Origin: Psychrosphaera haliotis
GTDB lineage: Bacteria > Pseudomonadota > Gammaproteobacteria > Enterobacterales > Alteromonadaceae
Length of the DNA stretch: 64,000 bases
Assembly (NCBI RefSeq): GCF_009728465.1
Contig: NZ_WOCD01000003.1
Location: 682,001 to 746,000, forward strand
Direction: 5' to 3'
Under the pieces are notes generated by a model. It saw only the letters and a program-made list of their open reading frames with translations, did not search any database and was not told where the DNA came from. Below are positions 49,530 through 57,594 of the stretch, one piece after another (the stretch's first letter is position 1; the number at the start of each line of letters is the position of its first letter). The position numbers and the translations under genes are program-made.

Positions 49530-49618
49530 GCAGATCCTTAAAGTTCAATAGCATAGAGAATGCCCTCCTCTACTTTAGTCTTTTTTACGCATGAATGCGG
49601 TAACTTTTTTAAATCATT

Positions 49619-49645
49619 TGATCGCCTTTGAACATCAGCTCGTAA
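49619..49645 (+). promoter_or_regulatory. ECF (RpoE-ChrR type) promoter of the LON-domain gene
   Basis: TGATC at 49619-49623, then 16 bp, then TCGTAA at 49640-49645. The same bipartite motif with the same spacing stands before the sigma gene and before ybgA. Confidence 0.75.
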
Positions 49646-49676
49646 TAAAGAAGGTGTAATTTATTATGAGAGAGTT

Positions 49677-50222
49677 ATGAAACTAGCGCTATTCCCTCTT
49701 CCGGTTTTTTTACTTCCAGGTGGAGTAACACGGCTGAGAGTATTTGAACAACGATATATAAGATTAGTGCAAGAGTCTGCAGGTGACGTGGGCTTTGTTA
49801 TTGCGCCTATCAAAAACTTACCTGCCATTGAAAGCAAAGCTATCGATTGCCACCTTAATTGGGGAAGCTGGGTTAAAATCATTGATTTCGCTACTGGCGC
49901 TGATGGATTACTGGAGATTGATGTTCAATGTGAAGCCATGGCTAGGATTTACAGTTTTGAAGTGGAGTCGGACAACCTCAAACGAGCAGATGTAGAGCTT
50001 TATCATCACTGGCAAGAGTCAATAGATGTTAAGCAAGTTCAATTACCTATCAACAAACTCACACAGCAATTACAGACTGTATTTAAAGTTAACCCAGAAC
50101 TTTCAAAAATTTATCCAGAAACAAAATTTGACTGTTCAGGTTGGGTATGTCAAAGATGGTTGGAACTATTACCTCTAAAACAAGCAGAACAAAATTTGTT
50201 TGCTCAATCAGGTTTCTCTTGA
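49677..50222 (+). CDS. Stand-alone LON substrate-binding-domain protein
   Basis: 181 residues comprising only the N-terminal PUA-like LON domain: LALFPLPVFLLPGGVTRLRVFEQRYIRLVQE is the family opening. No AAA+ or protease domain follows. In Lon the domain selects substrates; stand-alone copies are of unknown function. Its promoter carries the same ECF motif as the sigma gene 50 bp or so downstream of its stop, so it belongs to the singlet-oxygen response. GAGAG stands 5 bp before ATG. Confidence 0.88.
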   Translation: MKLALFPLPVFLLPGGVTRLRVFEQRYIRLVQESAGDVGFVIAPIKNLPAIESKAIDCHLNWGSWVKIIDFATGADGLLEIDVQCEAMARIYSFEVESDNLKRADVELYHHWQESIDVKQVQLPINKLTQQLQTVFKVNPELSKIYPETKFDCSGWVCQRWLELLPLKQAEQNLFAQSGFS

Positions 50223-50265
50223 TCGTGCAGCTCAGTTTTTGTCTGAAATTGTTTTTGAATAAAAG

Positions 50266-50292
50266 TGATCGCTACGATGACCCTGCTCGTAA
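50266..50292 (+). promoter_or_regulatory. Autoregulatory ECF promoter of the sigma gene
   Basis: TGATC at 50266-50270, 16 bp, TCGTAA at 50287-50292. It lies just upstream of the sigma gene, so the factor likely drives its own operon. Confidence 0.78.
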
Positions 50293-50310
50293 TATTTTTC
50301 AGGACAACGG

Positions 50311-50964
50311 ATGAGGTATGTCATGAAACAATCAACAGTTGAGTCAACTCGTAATAAAACGATCGCTCCAGCGACCAAGACGAGACCTATGACAACGACC
50401 GCAAAAGAATCTGCACCACCAGAATTAAGCCAATATTTGATGGCCGTGGCTGCCGATAGAGACAAACAAGCATTCGCAAAGTTATTTGCTTGGTTTGGTC
50501 CAAAAATTAAGAGAATTGCCGCTCAGAAACTAAATAATGACGCGGCAGGATTCGACATAACCCAAGAAACAATGACTCGCGTTTGGCGCAAAGCTCATCT
50601 ATTTGTACCAGAAAAAGGCGCAGCAACAACTTGGGTATATACGGTCATGCGTAACGTTATTTTTGATGCGATGCGCAAAAATAAAACTCAGCAAGCAGAA
50701 TCCCTCAGTGATGACATTTGGCCAATAGAAGAGCAGATATCTGAAGAGTCACCGTTTCAAGATCACTTGATGACAAAGCAGTTAGGAGAGCTTGTGAAAA
50801 AGCTTCCACCTAATCAGCAAGAAGCGTTGACCGCCGTTTATTACAAACAATTAACACACGAAGAACTAGCTAAGCAATTGAATATACCTGTTGGTACAGT
50901 GAAGTCCCGCATTCGATTAGCCGTAACTAAGTTGAAACAGCAGTTGGGAGCCAATAATGATTAA
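50311..50964 (+). CDS. ECF sigma factor of the RpoE-ChrR (ECF11) group
   Basis: 217 residues with sigma region 2 (about 35-110; FAKLFAWFGPKIKRIAAQKLNND, DITQETMTRVWRKAHLF, TTWVYTVMRNVIFD) and region 4 (about 145-210; LVKKLPPNQQEALTAVYYKQLTHEELAKQL, then IPVGTVKSRIRLAV). It overlaps the ChrR-type anti-sigma gene by 8 bp. In Rhodobacter this pair responds to singlet oxygen. ATG 50311 has AGGA 6 bp upstream; ATG 50323 with GAGGT 5 bp upstream is about equally good. A 30-residue basic, Thr-rich N-terminal extension precedes region 2. Confidence 0.94.
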   Translation: MRYVMKQSTVESTRNKTIAPATKTRPMTTTAKESAPPELSQYLMAVAADRDKQAFAKLFAWFGPKIKRIAAQKLNNDAAGFDITQETMTRVWRKAHLFVPEKGAATTWVYTVMRNVIFDAMRKNKTQQAESLSDDIWPIEEQISEESPFQDHLMTKQLGELVKKLPPNQQEALTAVYYKQLTHEELAKQLNIPVGTVKSRIRLAVTKLKQQLGANND

Positions 50965-51658
50965 ACACCACCCGAGCAGCAAACTACTAGCCGGATATGC
51001 AACTGGCGAATTACCTGCATCCATTGCCATAGGTGTGGCTATTCACTGTAAAATGTGCGACCAATGCCAAGCCAATGTGGACGCGCTTACTGCCCAACTT
51101 GCTGACCAAGTCTTTGACGCTGAATTAACAGAGCCAATGGCCTACGAAAACGAGCAATTTGACTTAGCAAGCGAAGCTGAAGCGCCAATGGATATGGATT
51201 TTGGCAACATGATTGCAGCCATTACCGCGGACGATGAAATTTCCGAGCAGTCAATGGTGAGAAGTACATCCATAACTGTCAAAGGTAAAAACTTTGAGCT
51301 ACCAGCGCCGTTAAATAATGTTCGCATGTCCAATTGGTTGAATATTGGTAAATTATCACGTTCAAGCCTGAATTTAGACGAAGGTGCTATTCACAGTCAT
51401 TTGTTGCACATAGACGCTGACGGTGAAGTCCCTACGCATACTCACAAAGGCTTTGAAATTACATTATTGTTAGATGGTAGTTTTGAAGATGACATGGGCA
51501 CCTATCACCCTGGCGACTTTATAGAGCTTAATGGTGAGCATAATCATCAGCCTAAAACGAAAGAGGGGTGCCTTTGTTACACAGTAGCCGATGACGCACT
51601 CCAGTTTACTGAAGGTTTTCATAAGCTGTTTAATCCGATAGGAAGCCTGTTGTACTAA
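50957..51658 (+). CDS. chrR: ChrR-type zinc anti-sigma factor with cupin domain
   Basis: 233 residues. The N-terminal zinc anti-sigma domain keeps the ligands His5, His30, Cys34 and Cys37, matching R. sphaeroides ChrR (His6, His31, Cys35, Cys38 from memory). The C-terminal cupin keeps a second metal site, His161-x-His163-x3-Glu167 and His197, spaced exactly as in ChrR. It holds the sigma factor inactive until singlet oxygen destabilises the complex. A linker (about 60-110) is acidic. Followed by a strong terminator. Confidence 0.95.
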   Translation: MIKHHPSSKLLAGYATGELPASIAIGVAIHCKMCDQCQANVDALTAQLADQVFDAELTEPMAYENEQFDLASEAEAPMDMDFGNMIAAITADDEISEQSMVRSTSITVKGKNFELPAPLNNVRMSNWLNIGKLSRSSLNLDEGAIHSHLLHIDADGEVPTHTHKGFEITLLLDGSFEDDMGTYHPGDFIELNGEHNHQPKTKEGCLCYTVADDALQFTEGFHKLFNPIGSLLY

Positions 51659-51705
51659 ATTGAAATAGACACCTCCTCCAACCATTCCAGTTATCCTGGT
51701 AGTTT

Positions 51706-51736
51706 GCCACTACTCCTATGTAGTGGCTTTTTTTTC
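51706..51736 (+). terminator. Terminator of the sigma/anti-sigma operon
   Basis: GCCACTAC and GTAGTGGC form a perfect 8-bp stem with loop TCCTAT, followed by eight T. It separates the regulators from the effector operon. Confidence 0.93.
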
Positions 51737-51769
51737 TTGTAGATTTAGCCTACAAATTAGGCAGTTAAA

Positions 51770-51787
51770 AATTGATTGTGATCAATT
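51770..51787. promoter_or_regulatory. Perfect FNR-type box overlapping the ybgA -35
   Basis: AATTGAT-TGTG-ATCAATT is a perfect inverted repeat containing TTGAT-N4-ATCAA, the FNR consensus. The right arm shares bases with the ECF -35 TGATC at 51779-51783. Oxygen-linked control of the effector operon is inferred. Confidence 0.55.
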
Positions 51788-51805
51788 GCAAATAACGTAT
51801 CGTAA
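51779..51805 (+). promoter_or_regulatory. ECF promoter of the ybgA-photolyase operon
   Basis: TGATC at 51779-51783, 16 bp, TCGTAA at 51800-51805. It has the same spacing and the same -10 as the other two copies. It should drive the eight-gene run from ybgA to cfa. Confidence 0.78.
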
Positions 51806-51849
51806 CCTAGTATATAGATCATAAACTCCCCCAATATCAAAGGATAAGT

Positions 51850-52800
51850 ATGGCCATTACCATTGGTTTAAGCGCATGTTTAGCAGGTCAAGAAGTTCGA
51901 TTTGATAAAAGTCACAAAAAATCAAATTTTTGTATGAACGAGTTATCTCGCCACGTTAGTTTTAAAACTTATTGCCCAGAAGTTGCTATCGGTTTGCCGG
52001 TTCCCCGCCCAACTATTCGACAAATAAAATATAACGATGTCATAACCGTAAGTCGTCCAGATAAAACAGGCGATGTGACAAAAGAGTTAGCGGAATATGG
52101 ACAGTCAGTCGCGACCAAAATTGAAGACCTAAGTGGTTTTATTTTTACTGCTAAAAGCCCTAGTTGTGGGATGGAGCGCGTTAAAATTTATCATTACAAC
52201 GATGAAAATAAAGCAACAGGCAGTGATCAAACTGGCGTAGGTATGTTCGCCAAGCAAATTATGGATATCAACCCTGCACTGCCTTGCGAAGAAAATGGGC
52301 GACTAAACGATCCTGCTATTCGTGAGAATTTTGTACTTAGAGTGTTTGCTTTTAATACTTGGCAATTAATGATGCAAGACGGATTCACAAAGCACAAACT
52401 CATTCAATTTCATACGCAATACAAATACTTATTAATGAGTCACAGCCAAAATTCTTACCGAGAATTAGGAAGAATGTTAGGCACCAGTGAAGCGCCTGTA
52501 GACGAGTTGGCAAAAGAATATATTGTCTTGTTTATGACTGCTTTAAAAACAATCGCGTCTAGAAAGTCACATGCCAATACGCTTAATCATATTCAAGGTT
52601 ACTTCAGCAAACATTTAACCAAAGAGCAAAAAGCGGAATTAACTACGCAAATTGACGACTATCGCGAAGGTTTAATTCCATTAATGGCGCCACTAACGTT
52701 ATTAAAGCACTACTTAATGATGTATCCCGATGAATACATTGCGAATCAACGCTATTTGGACCCTTACCCGGCCGACTTAAAACTAAGGTACGGCTACTAA
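51850..52800 (+). CDS. ybgA: YbgA-like protein (DUF523 plus DUF1722)
   Basis: 316 residues. The N-terminal DUF523 part (ITIGLSACLAGQEVRFD, then CPEVAIGLPVPRPTI and SPSCGMERVKIY) carries conserved cysteines (C-x..C) that could bind metal or sulphur. The C-terminal DUF1722 part (about 190-300) begins with the HTQYKYLLMSHSQNSYRELG segment. In E. coli ybgA precedes phrB as here; the stop codon overlaps the photolyase start by 1 bp. A role in pyrimidine-dimer or sulphur chemistry has been suggested but is not established. First gene of the effector operon. Confidence 0.92.
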   Translation: MAITIGLSACLAGQEVRFDKSHKKSNFCMNELSRHVSFKTYCPEVAIGLPVPRPTIRQIKYNDVITVSRPDKTGDVTKELAEYGQSVATKIEDLSGFIFTAKSPSCGMERVKIYHYNDENKATGSDQTGVGMFAKQIMDINPALPCEENGRLNDPAIRENFVLRVFAFNTWQLMMQDGFTKHKLIQFHTQYKYLLMSHSQNSYRELGRMLGTSEAPVDELAKEYIVLFMTALKTIASRKSHANTLNHIQGYFSKHLTKEQKAELTTQIDDYREGLIPLMAPLTLLKHYLMMYPDEYIANQRYLDPYPADLKLRYGY

Positions 52801-54245
52801 TGATCTTATATTGGATTAGAACGGATGTTCGACTTGACGACAATCCGGCACTAGAAGCAGCGGCTAATTTAGCGGTTGATAAAAATGAGCCTTTGGTGGC
52901 GTTATTTGTCGAAACTCCTGAGCAGTGGGAAAAACATGACCGCGCGCCAATCCAAATAGACTTTCTAGAGCGTCACCTTAATTTGGTTAAGGACAAGTTA
53001 GCTGAATTAAACGTACCGCTAATATTTGAATCAGCAAAAGATTTTGATGCGCAAATTGACGTGTGTACTCGTATTTGCAAAGAGCATAATGTAACGCATG
53101 TGTTTTTAAATCAAGAGCTTGAAATTAACGAAGTTAACCGAGACTCGGCTTTTAAAAATAGACTTAACGAAAATGATATTGAATACTCAAGTTACGAGTC
53201 CGATGTCGTATTACCCAAAGGGCAAGTACTTAATAAACAACATGAAATGTATCGAGTATTCACACCGTTTAAACGTGAGTGGTTATCCGTCGCTATTACT
53301 CAAGGTTTTTACTTAGCGGACTCGAAAGAGTCGCTGACTCGTTATTTTAACGCCAACATTTCTATGCCTGACGGTGTTGCCGTCAACGAAGGCTCAATAA
53401 CGTTTACCGCCACAAAAAAAGACTCATCAAACTGGCCGCTTATCACCAACGTGCGCTCAGAGCTTATTCCTGACTTTTATGAACGAATAATTGTAAGGTA
53501 CCCTGAAGATCGTGACATACCTTCTATTGAAGGCACATCTAAACTGTCTCCTTATTTAGCAATAGGCGCACTCAGTCCAAAAAGGCTGGTATCTCAGCTT
53601 ATGTTTACCGTGCCAAATATACTCGACAATACTAGCCTTCCGGAATTTGGCTGGCTTAACCAACTCATCTGGAGAGACTTTTACCGCAACCTACTATTCC
53701 ATTACCCAGAACTCTGCAAACACAATAATTTTAACAAAAAGTACGATGGTCTCGACTGGCCAAATAATGGCTTTTTGTTTAAAGCTTGGAAAGAAGGGAA
53801 AACCGGCTATCCAATTGTTGATGCAGCAATGAGACAATTGCTTGAAACAGGTTGGATGCACAATCGTTTACGTATGGTTGTTGCAAGTTTCTTAACTAAA
53901 CATCTACTTATTGACTGGCGCTTGGGCGAACAATTTTTTGCACAGCACTTAATTGATGTTGACCTTGCCAATAACAATGGTGGTTGGCAATGGGCGGCAG
54001 GCACTGGATGCGATGCACAACCTTACTTCAGAATATTTAATCCAATTAGTCAAAGTCAAAAATTTGATCCTGACGGGACATTCTTGCGTAAGTATCTACC
54101 AGAACTTAAGAATTTCTCTAACAAAGACATACATTTTCCACACAAGGTGATTAAGTCAGAAAAAATAAAGGCTTATTGGCCAGCGATTGTGGATCATAAA
54201 ACCGCTAGAGAAAACGCTTTGGATTTTTACAAAAGTAAAGAGTGA
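52800..54245 (+). CDS. phrB: Deoxyribodipyrimidine photolyase (CPD class I)
   Basis: 481 residues; splits cyclobutane pyrimidine dimers using light and reduced FAD. The N-terminal antenna domain is ILYWIRTDVRLDDNPAL; the FAD domain shows SKLSPYLAIGALSPK, LIWRDFYRNLL, TGYPIVDAAMRQLLETGWMHNRLRMV and the C-terminal GGWQWAAGTGCDAQPYFRIFNP. It is the classical light-repair enzyme of ChrR-sigma regulons. Overlaps ybgA by 1 bp. Confidence 0.96.
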   Translation: MILYWIRTDVRLDDNPALEAAANLAVDKNEPLVALFVETPEQWEKHDRAPIQIDFLERHLNLVKDKLAELNVPLIFESAKDFDAQIDVCTRICKEHNVTHVFLNQELEINEVNRDSAFKNRLNENDIEYSSYESDVVLPKGQVLNKQHEMYRVFTPFKREWLSVAITQGFYLADSKESLTRYFNANISMPDGVAVNEGSITFTATKKDSSNWPLITNVRSELIPDFYERIIVRYPEDRDIPSIEGTSKLSPYLAIGALSPKRLVSQLMFTVPNILDNTSLPEFGWLNQLIWRDFYRNLLFHYPELCKHNNFNKKYDGLDWPNNGFLFKAWKEGKTGYPIVDAAMRQLLETGWMHNRLRMVVASFLTKHLLIDWRLGEQFFAQHLIDVDLANNNGGWQWAAGTGCDAQPYFRIFNPISQSQKFDPDGTFLRKYLPELKNFSNKDIHFPHKVIKSEKIKAYWPAIVDHKTARENALDFYKSKE

Positions 54246-54249
54246 CGTT

Positions 54250-54726
54250 ATGAATGCAGCAGAGCATATGAATCAGCGAGAAGCGCCATCGATAAGTGAA
54301 CCTCTTCAATGGCTTCAAGATTATGTATCTACTTACAATGAGCTAAACGCTGGAAATTTACATCTACTCAATAATATTTACTCTAAAAACGCATTGTTTA
54401 TTGACCCTTTAAGTAAAGTAGAAGGGTTAGATGCGTTAACAGAGTACTTTGAACATCTCTATGTAAACTTAACATCTTGTCATTTTGACCTCACTGGATT
54501 CATCTGCAATGGCAGTGACGCCGCTATTTACTGGACCATGACCGTCAGTCATAAAAAACTAAAAAGCGGAAAACCAATCACCCTAGAAGGCCATAGCCGT
54601 CTAAGCCAAGAAGAAGGTAAAGTGACCTTCCAAAGAGACTATTTTGACGCTGGTGCGATGATATATGAGCACGTTCCAGTTGTTGGTGGACTCGTTCGTT
54701 TTGTTAAAGCAAAAGCGAGTGCCTAA
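54250..54726 (+). CDS. NTF2/SnoaL-like protein
   Basis: 158 residues from ATG 54250, 4 bp after the photolyase stop. The fold is indicated by an N-terminal helix (LQWLQDYVSTYNELNAGNLHLL), YSKNALFIDPLSKVEGLDALTEYFEHLY and the closing strand VTFQRDYFDAGAMIYEHVPVVG. Such proteins are enzymes or binding proteins for small hydrophobic molecules. It recurs in photo-oxidative stress operons of marine gammaproteobacteria. Substrate unknown. Confidence 0.82.
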   Translation: MNAAEHMNQREAPSISEPLQWLQDYVSTYNELNAGNLHLLNNIYSKNALFIDPLSKVEGLDALTEYFEHLYVNLTSCHFDLTGFICNGSDAAIYWTMTVSHKKLKSGKPITLEGHSRLSQEEGKVTFQRDYFDAGAMIYEHVPVVGGLVRFVKAKASA

Positions 54727-54727
54727 T

Positions 54728-55489
54728 ATGAGCCAAAGAGTGTTAGTCACAGGCGCAACATCGGGCATTGGCCACAGTTTGGTTATTAATTACTTAGAAA
54801 AAGGCGATGTTGTTTATGCGTGTGGGCGCAGTGCAGAAAAGCTAGCGGCTATCTCAGAACAAGCACAGCAATTGTCTGGCACACTTAAGCTTGTGCAATT
54901 TGATCAGCTAGAAGAAAATGAACTTGTTTCGGCGCTCAATGAAGTAGAAGCATTGGATATCGCTATTTTGAATGCCGGCGACTGTGAGTACATTGATATT
55001 GCCTTGGACTTTGACGCCAACTTGTTTAAACGTGTCATTGATATAAACCTAACGTCCGTTGGTGTTTTGGTTCGAGAAATTCTACCTAAACTCAAAGAAG
55101 CAACCACAGCAAACTCATCTGTTAATCCTCAACTGGTATTTGTAGGCTCTTCGGCAGCAATGATGCCATTTACTCGAGCTCAAGCTTACGGTGCTTCAAA
55201 AGCTGGCATTGGTTATTTAGCAGATTCGTTATACATAGATTTAAAACCACACAACATCGACGTTTCGCTTGTTTTACCCGGTTTTATAAAAACCCCATTA
55301 ACCGACAAAAATGATTTTGAAATGCCGTTCTTACTTACCAGTGATGAAGCGGCCAAACGTATTGATTCAGGCATTCAACGTCGCCATCGACATATAGCCT
55401 TTCCAAAGCGTTTAATTTGGAGTCTAAAATTTGCAAGCTGGTTACCCGCAACATGGTGGAGAAAAATCATGTTAAACAGCGACCAATAA
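54728..55489 (+). CDS. Short-chain dehydrogenase/reductase
   Basis: 253 residues from ATG 54728, immediately after the NTF2-like stop. Classical SDR motifs: VTGATSGIG cofactor loop, NAG in LNAGDCEY, catalytic Ser in VFVGSSAAMM and Tyr-x-x-x-Lys in AYGASKAGI. The substrate is not assignable. Neighbouring genes suggest modification of lipid or carotenoid-type compounds under oxidative stress. Confidence 0.9.
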   Translation: MSQRVLVTGATSGIGHSLVINYLEKGDVVYACGRSAEKLAAISEQAQQLSGTLKLVQFDQLEENELVSALNEVEALDIAILNAGDCEYIDIALDFDANLFKRVIDINLTSVGVLVREILPKLKEATTANSSVNPQLVFVGSSAAMMPFTRAQAYGASKAGIGYLADSLYIDLKPHNIDVSLVLPGFIKTPLTDKNDFEMPFLLTSDEAAKRIDSGIQRRHRHIAFPKRLIWSLKFASWLPATWWRKIMLNSDQ

Positions 55490-55508
55490 AAACAGGAAGT
55501 AGTATCAA

Positions 55509-56762
55509 ATGAAAAAAGTAGCCATCATTGGTTCGGGAATATCTGGCTTAACAAGCGCATATTTACTAAACAAACATCACAATGTACAAGTATTCGAAAT
55601 CAACGACTACATTGGTGGGCACACCGCCACTATTGACTTCGAGTTAGATGAAAAACCCTACAGTATTGATACGGGTTTTATCGTATTTAATGATAAAACT
55701 TACCCTAACTTTTTGAAGCTTCTTAGTCAGATAGGCATTCAAAAGCAGCCAACTGAGATGAGCTTCAGCGTCACAAATCCTGCCACCGGATTAGAGTACA
55801 ACGGCAATAATCTAAACACCCTATTTGCCCAGCGACGAAATATTGCGAACCCAAGATTTTGGTCACTTATTTCCCAGATATTAAAATTCAACAAATTGTG
55901 TAAAGCCCTTTACGACAGCAACTCAATCCCTGTGAAACTATCTTTAGGTGAGTTCCTAGATGACAATGGGTTTAATGACTACTTCTGCCAAAATTACATT
56001 TTGCCAATGGCGGCGGCCATCTGGTCTTCGAGCCTGAATCAAGTAAAGCAGTTTGAGCTTAGCTTTTTCATCCGCTTTTTTTACAACCACGGGCTGTTAA
56101 ACATCCAAGATAGACCACAGTGGTACGTTATCCCTGGCGGCTCAAAAAGTTATATAAAACCACTCATTAATGACTTTGAAGACAAAATTCACTTAAACGC
56201 AAACATTCAAGCTGTTACGCGCAACAGCGATGGTGTTGAGCTTACTTTTGAAAATAATCGTACCGAACAATTTGATGACGTTATTTTTGCCTGTCACTCT
56301 GACCAAGCGTTAAAGCTATTAAGTGATCCCACTGAGAATGAGAAAGCAATACTCTCCGCCATGCCTTATGTAAATAACGAAGTGGTACTGCATACTGACA
56401 AAGCAATGTTGCCAAAGAGAGAGCTTGCTTGGGCTAGCTGGAATTATTTACTGTCAGGTGACGAAGATGCGCTTGCGTCCGTTACTTACAACATGAATAT
56501 TCTGCAAGGCTTAGATGTTGAGCCCACTTTTTGTGTGACACTCAATAAAACCGACGCTATAAACCCTGAAAAAATAATCAGGAAGTTTAATTATACTCAC
56601 CCAGTATTCAGCACAGAAAGCCAAAAAGCTCAGTTACAACGAGATACCATTTGTGGCAAACACAACACCCACTTTGCTGGCGCATATTGGTACAACGGCT
56701 TTCACGAAGACGGTGTTAGAAGTGGAGTTGATGTTGCAAAAAGGTTTGGCTGTGAACTTTAA
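55509..56762 (+). CDS. FAD-dependent oxidoreductase (amine-oxidase/desaturase-like)
   Basis: 417 residues with N-terminal FAD motif VAIIGSGISGLTSAYLLNKHHNVQVFE and IGGHTATIDFE, then LPMAAAIWSSSLNQ and a C-terminal FAD-contact GAYWYNGFHEDGVRSG. It belongs to the NAD(P)-binding Rossmann amine-oxidase group found next to DUF1365 and Cfa genes. In Rhodobacter the equivalent genes are under RpoE and have been tied to furan fatty acid synthesis. That link is from memory. Confidence 0.9.
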   Translation: MKKVAIIGSGISGLTSAYLLNKHHNVQVFEINDYIGGHTATIDFELDEKPYSIDTGFIVFNDKTYPNFLKLLSQIGIQKQPTEMSFSVTNPATGLEYNGNNLNTLFAQRRNIANPRFWSLISQILKFNKLCKALYDSNSIPVKLSLGEFLDDNGFNDYFCQNYILPMAAAIWSSSLNQVKQFELSFFIRFFYNHGLLNIQDRPQWYVIPGGSKSYIKPLINDFEDKIHLNANIQAVTRNSDGVELTFENNRTEQFDDVIFACHSDQALKLLSDPTENEKAILSAMPYVNNEVVLHTDKAMLPKRELAWASWNYLLSGDEDALASVTYNMNILQGLDVEPTFCVTLNKTDAINPEKIIRKFNYTHPVFSTESQKAQLQRDTICGKHNTHFAGAYWYNGFHEDGVRSGVDVAKRFGCEL

Positions 56763-56783
56763 TTTTACTCAGTTTGTCGCGCT

Positions 56784-57569
56784 ATGATTAGCGGAATATA
56801 CCAAGGTTCCGTTCGTCATCGGCGTTTCAGTCCCGTAGATCACAAATTTACCTACAGTTTATACATGTTGGCTATAGATTTGGATGAAACCGACTCTGTG
56901 TTAAGCCAAAGTTGGGTGCTCGGTCATAAGTGGTTTAACCCGCTTCGTATAAAACGTAACGACCATTTTAAAAACTCTGCATTATCATTTAAACAAACCG
57001 TGATTGAACAAGTAAACACACTCACGGATTCTCCGTTGCATATTGAGCAAACAAGAGTCGTCATGGTAAGCCAAGCTCGTTGTTTTGGTTTGTATTTTAG
57101 CCCAGCTAACTTTTACTTTTGTTACGCTAAAAATGCCGATGGCCATGAGGCCTGTCAATATATGTTGGCAGAAGTTAGTAATACACCTTGGAATCAAAAA
57201 CATTACTATTTGATCGATCTTGATAGAACCAAACGTAATGAACCTTTGATAAATAAGAAAGTATTTCATGTGTCGCCATTCATGCAGATGGAAATGGAAT
57301 ACCGATGGAAAATTACACCGCCTAAGAACAATTTATTAGTACATATAGAAAATTGGCCTTTGCATAATTCTCCATCAACTGGCCAAATTGATAAAGTATT
57401 TGATGCGACGGTCGCATTAAAAAAAGTACCAATAACACATAGGAATCTTGTCAAACTCATCATGACAACTCCGGTGATGACAGCAAAAATATTTGCTGGG
57501 ATTTATTGGCAGGCTTTAAAGTTATTTATAAAAAGAGTGCCTTTTATTGGTCACCCTGAATCTAAATAA
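56784..57569 (+). CDS. DUF1365 protein
   Basis: 261 residues; RHRRFSPVDHKFTYSLYMLAIDLDE, then SPANFYFCYAKNADGHEACQYMLAEVSNTPWNQKHYYL and KVFHVSPFMQMEMEY are the DUF1365 hallmarks. Always found with an FAD oxidoreductase and a Cfa-type methyltransferase, as here. Proposed to act on unsaturated or cyclopropane fatty acids, but mechanism unknown. 21 bp after the oxidoreductase. Confidence 0.93.
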   Translation: MISGIYQGSVRHRRFSPVDHKFTYSLYMLAIDLDETDSVLSQSWVLGHKWFNPLRIKRNDHFKNSALSFKQTVIEQVNTLTDSPLHIEQTRVVMVSQARCFGLYFSPANFYFCYAKNADGHEACQYMLAEVSNTPWNQKHYYLIDLDRTKRNEPLINKKVFHVSPFMQMEMEYRWKITPPKNNLLVHIENWPLHNSPSTGQIDKVFDATVALKKVPITHRNLVKLIMTTPVMTAKIFAGIYWQALKLFIKRVPFIGHPESK

Positions 57570-57594
57570 AAGTAGACGTTGAGAGGAATCAACA

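Noticed and set aside
50217-50248. A further ECF promoter (TGATC at the end of the LON-domain gene)
   Set aside because: Sixteen bases downstream there is GTCTGA rather than TCGTAA; only the copy at 50266 fits.
51742-51790. CRP site at the ybgA promoter
   Set aside because: The palindrome has the TTGAT-N4-ATCAA core of FNR; the CRP core TGTGA-N6-TCACA is not matched, although TGTGATC is present by overlap.
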